Source: Toxoplasma gondii ME49
Lineage: Eukaryota; Apicomplexa; Conoidasida; Eucoccidiorida; Sarcocystidae
Direction of reading: 5' to 3'
DNA: 64,000 nucleotides
Assembly (NCBI RefSeq): GCF_000006565.2
Contig: NC_031474.1
Location: 558,001-622,000, forward strand
Shown: in pieces, positions 25,201 to 56,383 of the stretch
Position numbering within the stretch: the stretch's first letter is position 1
Layout: each line of letters starts with the position of its first letter
Translations under genes and position numbers: made by a program
The notes under the pieces: generated by a model
Database searches by the model: none
What the model saw: only the letters and a program-made list of their open reading frames with translations
Told to the model about the DNA's origin: nothing

Positions 25201-28200
25201 AGCTCTCTCGTTCAGGCCGCGTCTGTCGATTCGGACGACTCAGACACTCCCGCCTTCTCTTCTGTCTCTCTTTCTGTCTCTTGTTCACTGGCTCGACTCC
25301 ACTTCGCCACCCTGTCCCCCCGCGCCTCCCGGTGCGAGCGAGGGCCGCAACAAATTTCGAACGAAGCGCTGAACAGCGACCCATGCAGGATGAGGCGAAC
25401 ATGCATGCAGTCGACCGCTCGACTCTCGCAGCGAGCTAAGAGACAAGTGGAGAGGTGAAAGTCGCCACTCTCCTGGCCCCCTGAAGTTCGAATCGCCAGT
25501 GCAGACGCCACACCACGAACGCGAGCAGGTTATCTTTGCCGGGGAAGGACTTCACAAGAACACAGATCAGGCAGCAGAAGGCACACGAGTCCTGTCTCGG
25601 CCAAGGCGACGGCAAGCGGGATGGTCTAACATACACTGAAAGAGAAAAAGGAGAAGAGACACTCTCGTCGCTGCCCCCTGTACCTGCCGAAGCCTTTCCA
25701 GGCTTTTCCTCTGAGGGAAACAAGTCGGACGCCGTAGACATCTTCCATCATTGCGACCAGTTTCGGGAGAGTCGCACTTAAAGAGAAAAATCGACTGGAG
25801 CGTAGATCTGCGCCAGCTCGCTTCAACACCTGCGCGAAGAAACGCAGAGGAAGGTGAGTTGCACGCAGGCTACGGCAAAGAGCTTGCGCCAATCTGGAGT
25901 GCGAGTTTCGCTTTTGTTTTGCAGAACGAACAAGATCTACGATTTCGCGGGAGGCGTTCGCTGCTCAGAGTGTGTGTCTGGACTTCGGGAGAGTGGCTGC
26001 CGTTGGGCGAGTTGCCCTCGACGAAGTTCCTGCCAGGTTGCCGGGTCCTGGAAAGGAGCGGATCGGCCAAGCAGAAGCCTCGCCGTTCTGCTGGGATGAA
26101 GGAAGAGACTTGAGGCAACGAAGGAGATGGCAAGTGTGCTGCACTTTGACAGCTGGCAAGTGACCAGGGCGGTTCACAAGAGAATAATAAGGCGAATTGC
26201 GCGGAAAGGCACTTGATCGAATGCGGAGACACTCCCGGAGACAAAACGGATTCGCACTGACCGACCGTTTCCCCCGGCCCCCGGGAAAGAGTCGACCATA
26301 GAGGCGCGTTACGCTTGGAAGCAGACCTCCTGGGTCGAGACAGATCTATGCATCGGGCCTACCTTCTCTGCGGCGAAGAGCCACTCGGAAATATCGATTT
26401 TTTCCTTCTTCCCCTTTTTCTTCTCGCCCTTCTTCTCGCTCTTCTTCTCGCCCCTCTTCGGCCCTGCAGCGACGAGCGTGGCGAGGGCCTCTCTGCGTCT
26501 GTTCGCCTCTCGCTCGCGTTCTCGCCTGTCGCGTTCAACTGCTCTTTCGACTGCCTGCCCAAGCTCGTCGACGCCTCGCGCACCCTTCTTCATTTCCCTC
26601 TGAACCAGAGTAAAGAGCCGGAGAATTCTCTCCGCCGATGCCTTCCCCTCCTCCCGCGGCATTCCGGCAGTTACGCGGGATCTCCAGCTCTCTTCAGCCT
26701 CTCCTCTCTCCCCCGCGTCTGCGACCCGGCTCGTCGAGGCTCTGCTTGCTTCTCCTTCGGCAGCGGGAGGAAACGCCTCCTTCCTCGTCTCATCAGCATC
26801 TCCAGTCCCCTTCCCTGTCCCCACTGTCTCCGGCGTCGTCCCCACTGTCTCCGGCGTCGTCCCCACTGTCCATGCAGGTGTTTTACAGCAGGCAAGAAAC
26901 GTTTCTAACTGCATATGCCCCCAGCTGGGGAAGCCAGCGCGGTGGGCGCAGGCCTGTTGAAGCTGAAGAATGTCGATGAGATCTCGCGCGAGCTGCTCGC
27001 GTGTGGCTGCTCGTTTCTGCAGCTGAGAGGGCGAAAGGGATTTGCATGCGGCGACAGAAGAAGACTCTGGAGGCGCCTTGTCTGCGGGCAGAGGCCCAGA
27101 AGCAGGAAAACAGAACGCCGACCATGCCTGCCGCAATCCCCAAGAGGGCAGCAGCTGCACAACCTTCTCGAAATTCCCTGGACGAAGAATCACGGCGTTC
27201 TGCTTCGTCATGTAAATCGCCTCAAGAGCCGCGCGCGAAGTCGGAGCCAGCGCCGAGAGAGACACCTGCATTTCGCTGCATGCGCATGCACAGAAAAGAA
27301 AGCTGACGGTTTGATCGGCGCTCAGATGACGGTTGAAGCGTTAGCAAGCACGAAGACTTACACACACACACACAATGCTTCCTCGAACAGGCCGCAGATG
27401 AATCTGCAACAAAGAAACGCCATGTATACACATACACATATATCTATATACATATACACAAAGATATACACAAATAAACACACAAAAATATATACATACA
27501 TATATACATATGTATATATATATATATATACGTATATATATGTATGTATATATGTATATATATATATATGTTTGCATATGTGTGTTCCATGCTCTGAACG
27601 GAGAACCCAAAACGCGTATAGGAGAATAAGGGGAAGGATCAAAAGACCGCATCTGTAAAAAGGGAATGTGTGCATGTGGTTGTGAAGCGCTTGACTCCCG
27701 CGTCTGTTTTACGAGTATCTCTACATCTATGTGCGGGTGTGTCTTCTCTCGTTCATGGAAACTCGCGAACGTCCTGGCGGCGCGGTCCGTTGGCTTACTC
27801 TTTTCTGTACAGACGCCTGGCGACGTCTCTTCGAAAGTTGTCGGCTTTCAACAAAATCGTCTTCTCCGCCGGGGCTTCGCCGAGAGGCCGGAGCGTCTCT
27901 GCGTAGCTCTGTGTCGGGAGCTGCGCTGCATGCTGCCTGTTTTTTTCTCCTGCTTCGCCTCGTCTCCCCTGCGAGTTCGCCGCGTCTCGCTCTGCGTCCT
28001 CGCCGCCACTCTCCTCGGCTCTCTGTCTCCTCCGACTGTCCCACAAGGACGCAGCAGCCTCTGCTGCGTCTCCTCGCGCCAGAGGCCCGCCCGATGCAGA
28101 TGAAGCGGCACCTGGACCCCACAAGAAAGACGCTCCTGCGAGAGACGCAGACTCGCGCGCGAAGGACTGAGAAGAGAAAGAAGGAGACAAGGACGCAGCA

Positions 28201-28871
28201 GCCTCCGACATGAAAGCTTCCAGTCGCTTCTGCAGCGGCTTCTCCGCCAACATGCGGCAGAGCCAGGAGGGTCGGACGAGCTGGCATGCGCGAATCACTC
28301 GGAGGGCCTGCAGAGCCTGATCGACGACGTCGGCGAGGTCCAGGCGAAGTCGCGACGAGGCTGAGGGAGAAGAAAGCGACGGCCACTGTCTCCGCTTCTT
28401 CTCTCTTCTTCTCTCCCGCCGTGCTTCGCGGATGAGGCCGCGCGCGAGCAGCGAAAGCCGCACAGCGGCGACCCAGTTGAGTTCATAGGGCACCAGAGGG
28501 TGAGCGCCGAAAGACGCAGGACCAGCGCAGAGGGCAGGAGCGACCTCTCCAGCGGGAGAGGAGAGAGACGCTCCTTGACAGCTAGCAGGCTTCGCGTAGG
28601 TGCAAGTCGATCGACTGCGACCGCCACTACATGGTCCTGAAGAAGACGAGGAAGAAGAAGAAGAGGAAGAAGGAGAAGACGAGGGAGAAGGAGAGGGAGA
28701 AGACGAGGAAGAAGAAGAGGAAGGGGGTGGAGGAGGGGAGTTGGGAGGAAGGCTGCGATTCGCATGGGGAGAGATGCGAGGAGTGAGCAACTGCGCCAAG
28801 ACATTGCGACGTTGAAGAAGGCGACAAATCCCAAAGACGAAAAGGTAAATATGCTCGCGGTAGTAGGCCAT
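21054..28871 (-). CDS. Peptidase family M3 homologue (MIP/oligopeptidase-like), probable pseudopeptidase
   Basis: Family role: M3 zinc oligopeptidases such as mitochondrial intermediate peptidase trim peptides. Exons in transcript order: 28871-27799, 27275-26363, 25829-25684, 25067-24626, 23865-23606, 22929-22837, 22478-22332, then from 21936. Every listed junction through the acceptor at 21936 is GT-AG and in phase. The ATG at 28871 has a strong context (GCCACCATGG). M3-like segments, in order: QACAHRAGFPSWGHMQLE; DISEWLFAAEK joined to VLKRAGADLRSS and FFSLSATLPKLVAMMEDVYG; VYAVFDLD; RPMTLQE; GLQSLLS; ALAFDPTAKGQA; FVHGFLDFHLH; VLPYKLPENFDIF and LQNYNAYVDSMVEER. Where the family has FHEFGHALHxLLS, the spliced frame reads LQVLTAGLQSLLS, and DFVE reads DVVA, so all three zinc ligands appear lost. 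The N-terminal 150 residues are Ser/Pro-rich. The terminal exon is unsettled: the frame from 21936 stops at 21687, or it may splice into an open frame that ends at 21054. Confidence 0.8.
21534..21582. repeat. (TA)n microsatellite
   Basis: A TATA tract with CG/TG interruptions, lying between the two candidate 3' exons of the M3-like gene. Confidence 0.9.
22142..22270. repeat. Compound (TC)n/(TA)n/(ATAC)n microsatellite
   Basis: A short TC run is followed by two TA tracts with ATAC edges, inside the intron between the M3-like exons that end at 22332 and begin at 21936. Confidence 0.9.
26820..26871 (-). repeat. 21-bp in-frame tandem repeat in the M3-like gene
   Basis: About two and a half near-perfect copies of a 21-base unit encode the heptad TVGTTPE in the second coding exon. 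It sits in a disordered linker after the SWGHMQLETFLACC segment. The length is a multiple of three, so copy-number change would keep the frame. Confidence 0.9.
27357..27575. repeat. (CA)n and (ATAC/TA)n microsatellite block
   Basis: A CA run at 27357-27374 is followed by a long ATAC/ATATGT tract. The whole block lies in the first intron of the M3-like gene, between 27275 and 27799. Confidence 0.9.
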
Positions 28872-29385
28872 GGTGGCGGTGAGGGGTGAAAATGGAAAGA
28901 AGCGAAGGACATACGAGAGTGGACGATTTAGGCGGCAGAGAGGAAGAGAAACACAGCGGAGGAGAGCCCATGAGAAAATTGTACAACGTAGATGGACAGA
29001 AAGGAGAATGGAGATGAGAAGAGAAGCGTGGAACCTCTACACGAAAGATCAGTGTCCCATGTCCCTGCTGGTCTGTGAGTCACTTTCCTCCATCTCTGTC
29101 ACATCACTTCTTTCTTCCTCCTTGTTACGTCGAGGTTCTCTTTCTCTTCGCTTCATCGCTCCTCTCCCTTTCGCCGTCTCTGTGTCTTTTGTCGCTTCGC
29201 TGCCTCATGCTCTCTTGGCGCTCTCTCTTCTGTCGTGGACGGCCGCTGTCGGTCTACGATCCTCTCCTTCCGCGGGATGTCTGCCAAGCCTTCCTCGCGA
29301 TGCTCCTGTCTCCTCAAGAAAACAGTCGCAGCGGCGGGGGAGAGGGACGGGGAAGAGACTGTCTCGTGCGAGAGTCGGCGAATTT

Positions 29386-29400
29386 GCCGGTTGCATGCGC
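29386..29400. promoter_or_regulatory. TGCATGC-type motif, copy 1
   Basis: The 15-mer CCGGTTGCATGCGCC occurs here and again, identically, at 29637-29651. The copies lie about 515 and 765 bases upstream of the M3-like start codon. TGCATGC is a known AP2-type binding core in apicomplexan promoters; use of these copies is inferred. Confidence 0.4.
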
Positions 29401-29636
29401 CGGTCTCGCGGCTAGGCACCCGGTGCGTCGTCAGCGCCGGGCCTGCAGGTCTTGAGAGGTCAAAAGCGACGAAACGGGGGAAGAGAAACCGTCTGAGACT
29501 GGCAGAGAGAGAGAGGAGAGTAAACTGTTGCAGGAGAGACTGCTGAAGAGGCGAGTCTTTCGCGACAGATGCGTCCTCGACGTGAAATACCCGATTTTCC
29601 TCTGCATGCATGCACCTGGCTTGCGCGTTCGAAGCT

Positions 29637-29651
29637 CCGGTTGCATGCGCC
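29637..29651. promoter_or_regulatory. TGCATGC-type motif, copy 2
   Basis: An exact second copy of the 15-mer at 29386, 251 bases away. A further overlapping TGCATGCATGC core lies at 29602-29613. Confidence 0.4.
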
Positions 29652-30100
29652 CAGTGGAAAAAATGAGGAATGGCTGTGAAGTGGAATGAACTCTCTCTCC
29701 ACACGGAGTTTCGCCTTTTCTCAACAATCATCTCCTTTTCTCCCCAGATGTCATCTTTTTTGTTGGAGACCAGCGACGCTGTGGCTCTGCAGGGGCGCGC
29801 GGAGGCCGAAGACAGAGCGAGACCTACACGGTGTCTTTGGAAAAACAGGTTGACACCTTCACACACTGCTCATTCTTTTTACACTCCTTGAATTCGCAGG
29901 CAACGAGTTTGGAGAAAAAGAACGTTTATAGGTTTCACGAAAATCGGAGCTCTCTTCGGAAAAATAATCAACGTCTCTGTTGCGACAAAAGAGCATCGAG
30001 ACACGCGGGGCTGATGATTGCATGCTTCTGTGACACTGGTCATTTTGAGAAAGGCTCTGCCTCTTGAGCTGAAGAAATTGAACTCCCCCCTCCACATCTA

Positions 30101-30131
<31 letters not shown>

Positions 30132-30338
30132 GCACCTGCCTGCATGCCCAAGAATTATGTGTAGATCGCCGTAGACGTTCCATACACTTTTATTCTCACT
30201 TTGGACGCAAAAGTGATATTTCATGTTCACCGCTTCAAATCAACTCAGAAGCGAGGAAGAACGCACACTCCAGCTGAATCACACACCATCTCTCCGTCTC
30301 TACACACAAATCAGGTACGCATGTGTGTAACTACGTAA

Positions 30339-30377
<39 letters not shown>

Positions 30378-30386
30378 TAGAGATAT
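30339..30386. repeat. (TA)n microsatellite
   Basis: An uninterrupted AT run followed by GATAG-type units, in the gap between the M3-like and PPIP5K genes. Confidence 0.9.
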
Positions 30387-32364
30387 GAAGTTGTGTGTGC
30401 ATGTCCCGTGAATGGTCGACATCTGCCTTTCTATTCCAGTGTGAAGGGGATGGGTTGGGCCAAGAGAGAACCACGTTCGTTGCAGTTGAAGGAGCTGGAC
30501 AAGTTGGGAACGAGTAGTATTCTAAAACTCGCGCATTTGCATTTCTCTTGGGGGCCGCGAGTTGCATGCGTGAAGGCGAGCCCCTTTTTTCGCTCGCTCG
30601 TCTGACGCGGGAGAGAAGCGGTGCCGGCGCCTCATCGGACTGTCTCTCGCCGACGCCAAGTTTTCTGTGAAGGCTGGCATCCGTTGAAAGCCGTTCCTCT
30701 TGAAGACGAACTTGGGCAACCGAGCTTGGCAAGCTGTCTCTTGCTCGCTGGGCGTAACGCAGCTGCTATGCTGAGCAACGCGCATGCAGGGCGAGAGTCG
30801 TTGCCGAACTGTTCTTCACTCCTCCCAACGAGTTCAACTGCCACTGCCTTCACCCGGTTCGGCAAGGCTAATGCCAAGCCAGTGACCGCTCAAGGGGCGC
30901 TTGGCACATTCGGGACAAGACTTGACGACATCCGCTTCTTTTGCTCCGTCCTCCCCTGGTATGGCTGCGGATTGCTTTCTGTTAAGCGAAGCAGGGACGC
31001 CTGCTGTAGCCGGAGTACATGCTTCGAGTTTAGATCTCTAAGGTCTTCGTTTACCGGATCCAAGTTCTCTTGTGCTCTTCCTGTGTGACGTCAGGAAGCA
31101 TAGGAAGTGCTACACACCTATTTTTTTCGAGTCTGGCTATTCTTCTGTGTACCTCCACCTATCCAGCTGTACATGTGGAGTCCATGGCGGTTTATCTGTT
31201 CTGTCTACCTTCTCCTGCGTCCTACAAATGTAGCGTTGAGAGAAGGCGTAGAGGTACGAGAGGCGCCGTGATATACGACGGAGCTGAGGGAGGGCGTACG
31301 TTTTGGCGGAGTCACAGGCTGCGCTCTCTTCTTCCACGCACAGACTCAATCGCCTTCTGCAGCGCGTTTCTTTTCTACATCAGGTGTGTGTAATAAATAG
31401 ATGGCCCCGAAGTTGCGGAGTTTGGCCGTGGTGTGGTGTGACTTCTAACATTGCACCGTATGCTGGAAAACTCCGTTCAGACACAATGTGAAGTGGAGGT
31501 GGAGAGCGGTGGACGGCTACCGAGCTGTCTGCTCCACATCCGTCAACGACAAGCCGCTTGTCACCCCTGGAGGCGTACAAGAAGTCGAAACGGCCTCCCG
31601 CCGAGCGTAAGTCCCGCAAAGTTTCTGTTCTGAATTCGTTTGCAAGCAACGGTCGACAGTGCACCCTCCAACGATTCGTCGCTCGGTGGCTCTAACCGTC
31701 ACGCGACTGCCTGGTTAACTGAAGTTTTCCTGCTCTCGGTATCGGCACCAGCCAGTTGGACTCCAGAAACATCTGTGCGGAGCCGACAAGGACGCCAGAG
31801 GAACAGCCGACAACTCTGCAGGAAGAAAATCAAAGGCGAGAAAGCCCAGAGACGTCTGTGTCTTGCTCAAAGAAGACATGTTCCTCAAAACTGCGAGGGG
31901 AAAAACAAAGGAGATACTGAATGAAGGACAGCCAAGGGAAGAAGCGAAGGACGATTCCTAAGAATCCAAATCGCTTGGCAGAAAGACAGTCCCGAGATCA
32001 AACGGCTGCAGAGTGAGGAGACCCAGCACCGCACACGAGCATAGAAGCCAGAGCTCCATTGCCTACAGACGACGATCAAGACGTTGAGGAAGAAGCTGAA
32101 AAGGAAGAAGATGAACAGGAGGAAGATGAAGAGGAGGAAGAAGCTGATGAGGAGGAAGAAGCTGACGAGGAGGAAGGAGAAAACGAACTGTCGCCTGCAC
32201 TTGTCGTCGAGCTTTGATTGTTCCGATCTTTCCCAGCTTTCGCCGGTGTCCGTGAACCGTACAGGCTCAAGACCTGCGACAGAGCGCATGCGCAGAAACA
32301 AACAGAAGCCGACATCATATATTACGATAGATGCCTTGAGACCAGTACTCCCACTGAAGGAATT

Positions 32365-32413
<49 letters not shown>

Positions 32414-32457
32414 AATGTATATATATATATGTATATAGATCGATAGATATTTATACA
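32365..32457. repeat. (TA)n microsatellite just past the PPIP5K stop
   Basis: TA/TG tract with GATAGAT units that begins immediately downstream of the TGA at 32458 (transcript sense), so it would lie in the 3' UTR. Confidence 0.85.
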
Positions 32458-51399
<18,942 letters not shown>

Positions 51400-53011
51400 T
51401 GCATGCAGTCTGAGTTACGTTTGGAAAAGAGGGGAGAGGCCGAGAGAGAAGAGAGTGGAGAGTCTGAAGACGGCGAGAAAGATTGCTTCGACCGGCAGCG
51501 AAAAACAGACGAGACGAGGAGGCTGAGTTGCATGACAAGGCCGTGATGTCTTGCGAAGGTCGAAAGATAGAGGACGCCCGCCTGCGCGTTGTCAAAGCCT
51601 CACGAGGCTCTTGAGGCCATGAAACCAAGTCGATTCCGCGAGCTCATCCCGATAGAGGCGCGGAAAAGAGACTGGGGGCGCTCGTGGAAGGCAGTCTCGC
51701 CAGCGGCTTCAGGAAGCGAAGAAGACGCAACCGCAAATGGAGAGAAGCAGGAGGCAGGGAATGGGGAACATCCGTGGTGGAAGCAGAGAAAGAGTTCTCA
51801 CAAGGAGGCGCCAAGTCTCCGAGACTTAACAACCTGGAATGCGCGCTGAGCAAAGCTAAAGTGTGTCAACAAACCGAGCGCGAAAACGCGGGAGGACTGA
51901 GGTGAATGCACATCCGAGCGACGCTGCCAGGAATCGCGAGTCTCGGTCCAGACGCAAATATGCGCGGGCAGAATTGAAATTCGACTCAAGAGCGAGACTT
52001 CCGTGTGCCGAGGAAACCTGATCTTCTCGAATTTTTCGCCAGCTTTTTTGTTCCAGTGTGCATTCACGGCAGCAACGGACGATCCCCTGCGACGCGTTTT
52101 CTTCGCGTTGCTCCAGTTGTCGACCGCCTCGGAGTCTCGAAGTATCAGAAGACGGAGAGAAGGTACTGGCACATGCTTTCCGCGAAAACAAGAATCAAAG
52201 AAGTCTGGCGTCGCGCGCGGATGTGGTTGACGGAGTCAGACTCGCGGAAAAGGTACGAACGAGCAAAGACCAGCGACGTAAAGTAGCAGAGCACGGTCAC
52301 TGCAATGAAACACACAAATGTCATGACTTCGTCGTTGGAGCGCGTCGGAGTTTTTCTCGCGTCGCGCCCTTTCGAGAGAAATGGCAGTCTCTCGACGGAG
52401 GAGCAACTGCTAAAGAGCGCAGAAGCGCAAGCTGGGACAGAAACCGAGAAACCTGGAATAAAAACCGAAAAGGAGGGAACGCTTCTCGCGCATGCAATGC
52501 AACGACTCGCGGAGCTTTCCCTCCCGTCTCACTTGGAAAACCACGGCGGAGACGGGGCGGGCGACGTTGCTTGGTTTTCAAGACAATCTTGGCCAAAGAA
52601 GCAAACGCATGCATCGGTAAAGATCTAGAAAACGATGGAGTCGCTGTTGGAAACAGTCTTCGCATTGGTACGCGGAAGACTCCTTCCAACTGCTTAGCGG
52701 AAAAACGCGCGTTGCAGCAACGGAAGACGAAGTTGTTGATCAGTCGGACATGCAGATGTACGGGAGAACGCGAATCATGTGGATGAGTCTACCATTTTTC
52801 TGCGCATGCATCGTCTCTATGTATCTCTCTCCAAGCACACATCAGTTTGAGCATGTTTTTCTCAGTGCAAAGAATCGAGACTTCGTTTCTGCTCGTTCGC
52901 TTCCTCATCGCGCGTTGCTCGCGCACACACTAGCTTCGCTGCGGAGCCTCCGCGACGTCAGGTCTTTTCTTCTGCAGATCTGACTTTTCTCTGCTGCTCT
53001 CTTGGAACGCC
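51400..53011. promoter_or_regulatory. Divergent intergenic region between PPIP5K and the PTGES2-like gene
   Basis: The two start codons face away from each other across 1.6 kb, so this interval should hold both promoters and 5' UTRs. The PPIP5K start lies directly next to a TGCATGCA core (about 51401-51408). More GCATGC cores lie at 52491, 52609 and 52804. A 242-codon plus open frame (52058-52786) and several minus ones overlap here; none has a recognisable domain. Confidence 0.5.
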
Positions 53012-54413
53012 ATGTGGATTCCAGCAGTCTCAGCTGCTGCACATACATGCGGCGGGCAGCTGGCGCCGGCCTCTTCGTCGCGCCCCACCGACAGACAGAG
53101 GCCTGCCGTTCTCTCTCTTCAGTCTCCACTCTCGAGTAGTTCTCTCGACTCGCGTCTTCTGCCCCAACCTCGTCTGTCGTCTTCCTTCTCTTCTCATCGC
53201 GCCTCCTCCGCACCGTCCTCCACCTTTGCGGCACGAGTCCTCTCCACGGAAAGGAACCAGCTCAGCAGTGTCTCATCTGTCCTCTTGAAAAGCAGAGCAA
53301 TCAGAAATCCGCAGCCCCGCAGCCTCCACCTCGCTTCTGGCTGCTCCCTTCGCCATGAAATTGCCGCCTGCCGCACACAGCCAGAAGGCTGCGAAACCTT
53401 TCCCCCTGTCTCGTCCGCGGACGCTTCTCCTGTCGTCGCTTCTTTTCCTCGTGAGAGTGCGCAGGCTGCTCCAGGAGGGAGAGGAGAAGGCATCGGTTTG
53501 CCTCCGCCTCCACCTGCCGCGTTCCCGAGCGCCTCCAAGCCACCCGAGCCTGTCGTTGTCTCCACTGCTTCGGATGCCGCGCCTCTCATTCGCTTCCTTC
53601 TCTCTTCTTCGTCTCGTCCTTCGCTGGGTGCTTCTGGAGACAAAGACGACGAGGCTTCCGGCCGGCAGACGCTTCAGCTGTCTCCGCGCTTTCTGCCCAG
53701 GGACCTCCAGCTGCCTCGCGTCGAAAGTGCAGCAACACAGGAAACGGCAGACGGCTCAGAAAGCAACTGCTCAGTGTATCTCCTGCAGTTCGAGAGTTGC
53801 CCGTTCTGCAGGAAAGTCCGGGCCTGCCTCGACTTCCTCAACATCCCGTACACCCTCGTCGAAGTCGAGCCGCTCTTGAAAAAAGAGCTCAAACCTTTCG
53901 GATACTCCAAAGTCCCTCTCCTCGTCATTGCTCGCTCTTCTTCTCCGGCGTCCTCTTCTTCGGCAGAAGCGGCGGCTCAACTCGCTCGGTGGGCTGCGGA
54001 AGACGCGGGGAAGCCTGTGGAGGAGCGACGCCTCTTTGCGCTGGCAGACAGCAAAGCCATCGCGCATGCACTGATGGAATCTCGAGGAAACTCGACGGGT
54101 GCGGAGGGCGCGGAGAACCGCAGACAACGCGAGGTCCAGTGGCTTGTCTGGACAGACCAAGTTCTTGTTCAACTGATCGTTATGAACGTCTACAGAACCA
54201 TGCAGGTAGAGAGACATGCTTTCGCAGCCATTCACAAATACCGAGTATGTATGCTTATCCATTCATACATGCATGCGTATCGGTGTGTGTGTGTTAATAC
54301 AAGGCAAGTAGTTGTACGCATGCGTATAGGACATATAGAGATAGATATAGATATTCACTTGTACACATAGAGGTTTCTATAAATATATATACATATACAT
54401 ACACATACATATA

Positions 54414-54455
<42 letters not shown>

Positions 54456-56383
54456 TTTTGCTTGCGTGGATTTGTGTGTTTGGTTTGGTTCAAGTGCAAC
54501 GTTCGAGAGGGTCGAGACGGAAGCGGTGGGTGCCTCTCCGTCAGCCTCTCCTTCGTTCCGCGCGTCTTCGACTTCGCATGTCGACGCACTGATACAAAAA
54601 AGAAACGAGCAAAAGTATAGGCGCATACCTGAATCGAGCGAGAGGCAGAGAGGTGCCGAGAGAAGGTTAGGGAGAGAGGTCCAGAGATAACAAAGGCAGG
54701 AAAAGGAAGGTGAAGGTAGCGGGGCAGGTAGAGATGCAAACCAAGACGAACAGAGCGCGAAGTATCTTACGTTAATGTGTGTAGTGGATAGATAAAACGA
54801 CCGACAGGTCAACACAGACATAGGTGGATTCATAGACGCGTAGCTGTTCAGATACTGACGAACCGGTACCGTCTCCATGTTCGCTCCAGCTCCGATGATT
54901 CCTCAAGAACTGTCGATCGTCTCGCGGCCGTTGGGTCCTCTTTCCTCTTTCTTCTCGATCGCGTGAGTGTTCGCCACGGTTTTCCGGCCTCTCTGCCTGC
55001 GCTGTGCTCTTCGTCAGGAATCCCTCGAAACGTTTTCTTACCTCCTCACGCATCCGTCTTTCTCCTACTTCCAGCAACTCTCAGGGCGCTGGACTGGCAG
55101 CGTCGTCATGCGGCTCGTGGCGGGTCAGCGTAAAAAGCGCTACGCGGTATGTCTTTTAGAACAGGAAATCCGCGTTTTTGTGTGGGAAGAACGGCGTCGT
55201 TTCGTTCGGTGGGTTTGGTTCAGGAACTCTGAGAGCCGCGATTTCTCAAGGTGTGACATTTCCTGAAATCGACGTCTCTTCTCCTCCTCCCTACGTTTCT
55301 GTGAAAAGCCACAGGCGCTGCCGCCGTTCTGCAGACGAGGCCATGGGGGTTTCCCTGTTTTTCTCGGTTTTTCTAGCGGGGACAGAAGAGCCGTTTGTTC
55401 CTGTTGCTGCGTCGATCTCCAAGGCGTCGTCGGGCTTCTTTCTCTTTCTTTTGTGGACGTTTGTGGGGGCTTAGATCTTGAGAGGCACTGCCGTTCCATT
55501 TGAGACAGTCCGAATACGCACGAGGGTAGCTGCGACTCCGAGCGTCTCCACGTCTCTTTCAGGTACGAGAGAGAGAGAGAGAGCACATCTGTTTGCGACA
55601 GTGGACACCCTCCGCCCTCCAGTGATTTTCCTTGCTTTGCGCCTCCAGGTCGATGATGTCCGACAAGCTCTCTACGAGGCACTCGACGACTTCAGGCGAG
55701 CGTTTGAGGAGTCTGGGTCGCCGTTCTTCGGCGGCGCTGAACCGGATGAGGTCGATCTTGCGGTCTTTGGAATTCTTAACAGCACCGAGGGATGCAGCGT
55801 AAGAGACGCTTGAGAGCCCCGACGCAGATCCTGGATTTGGAGCAGCGGCGACGAAAAGCGGGAGAAAGAAAGCGCGGGGGTGTGACCATTCCCTTTGGGT
55901 GGGGAAAGTCGCGTCCTCTGGATAGCTGACCATGGCCGTATTGAGAGAAAATTGGATTAGCCGGCAGGTGGAAAACAGGGCGAGTTGCTAAACGTAGGAT
56001 ACGGAATAGGACCGCAGTTATTAGAGAGATGCGCAGAACCAAGCAATCTAAGACTGCTGAACACCGCCCACCTGTCACCTAAAGGCGAGCGGAAGATGTG
56101 TATACCGATAGTAATAGTAATGCACGTATACCAGGCACGACCGGGAACTTTGCTTGTTCCGCGTAAGATCGTCAGTCGCCGCCGGCGAGCACAAGCCGTC
56201 CTCATCGACGACTTCGTTTTTTTCTCTCGCCTCTCCTTTGTTGTTCTCTGTCTTCAGGTGGAAAAGGACATCCTCCAGAACAGCTCTATTGTACCGTGGC
56301 TGACGCGTATGCGACAGGCTGTTGGACCCTCCAAGGCTTTCAATCACATCTCTCGGGGACCCTCTTCCGCTGCTTCTTCGTAG
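53012..56383 (+). CDS. PTGES2-like protein: glutaredoxin-fold plus GST C-terminal domain
   Basis: Family role: membrane-associated prostaglandin E synthase 2 homologues have a thioredoxin/glutaredoxin fold with CPxC, joined to an all-alpha GST-like domain. The in vivo role in protists is unknown. Exons 53012-54205, 55018-55146, 55649-55798 and 56258-56383 are all GT-AG and in phase 0, about 532 residues. The first 240 residues are Ser/Pro/Arg-rich, with a possible organelle-targeting leader. Then come QFESCPFCRKVRACLDFLNI, TLVEVEPLLKKELKPFGYSK and VPLLVIA, the REVQWLVWTDQVLVQLIVMN segment followed by VYRT, SLETFSYLL, YFQQLSGRWTGSVVMRLVA, DVRQALYEALDDFRRAFEES, FFGGAEPDEVDLAVFGIL and IVPWLTRM. 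That order matches PTGES2. The CPFC cysteines are intact. A generic GST-N/glutaredoxin annotation is the conservative alternative. Confidence 0.88.
54360..54455. repeat. (ATAC)n/(TA)n microsatellite in the first PTGES2-like intron
   Basis: ATAC units pass into an AT run within the intron 54206-55017. Confidence 0.9.

Larger units (their letters stand above)
28872..32457. other. Intergenic region upstream of the M3-like gene and downstream of PPIP5K
   Basis: Both flanking genes are on the minus strand. The part near 28872-30000 should hold the 5' UTR and promoter of the M3-like gene, with several TGCATGC cores. Microsatellites lie at 30101-30131 and 30339-30386, and a GAAGAA-rich purine stretch at 32080-32190. 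A 237-codon minus open frame (29153-29866) has no recognisable motif. The 30600-31080 region is open on plus for 155 codons but is not convincing as a gene. Confidence 0.55.

Noticed and set aside
25436..25600. Possible extra M3-like exon reading SFPGKDNLLAFVVWRLHW
   Set aside because: No acceptor gives this frame from the phase-2 donor at 25684, whereas direct joining to the exon at 25067 is in phase.
27420..27575. Regular repeat spacing suggestive of a CRISPR-like array
   Set aside because: It is an ATAC/TA microsatellite without conserved repeats and unique spacers.
29153..29866. 237-codon minus open frame upstream of the M3-like start
   Set aside because: No motif, no splice site linking it to the ATG at 28871 in phase, and that ATG already has a strong start context; treated as 5' flank.
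52058..52786. 242-codon plus open frame in the PPIP5K/PTGES2-like divergent region
   Set aside because: No recognisable domain and lies in the expected promoter/5' UTR interval.
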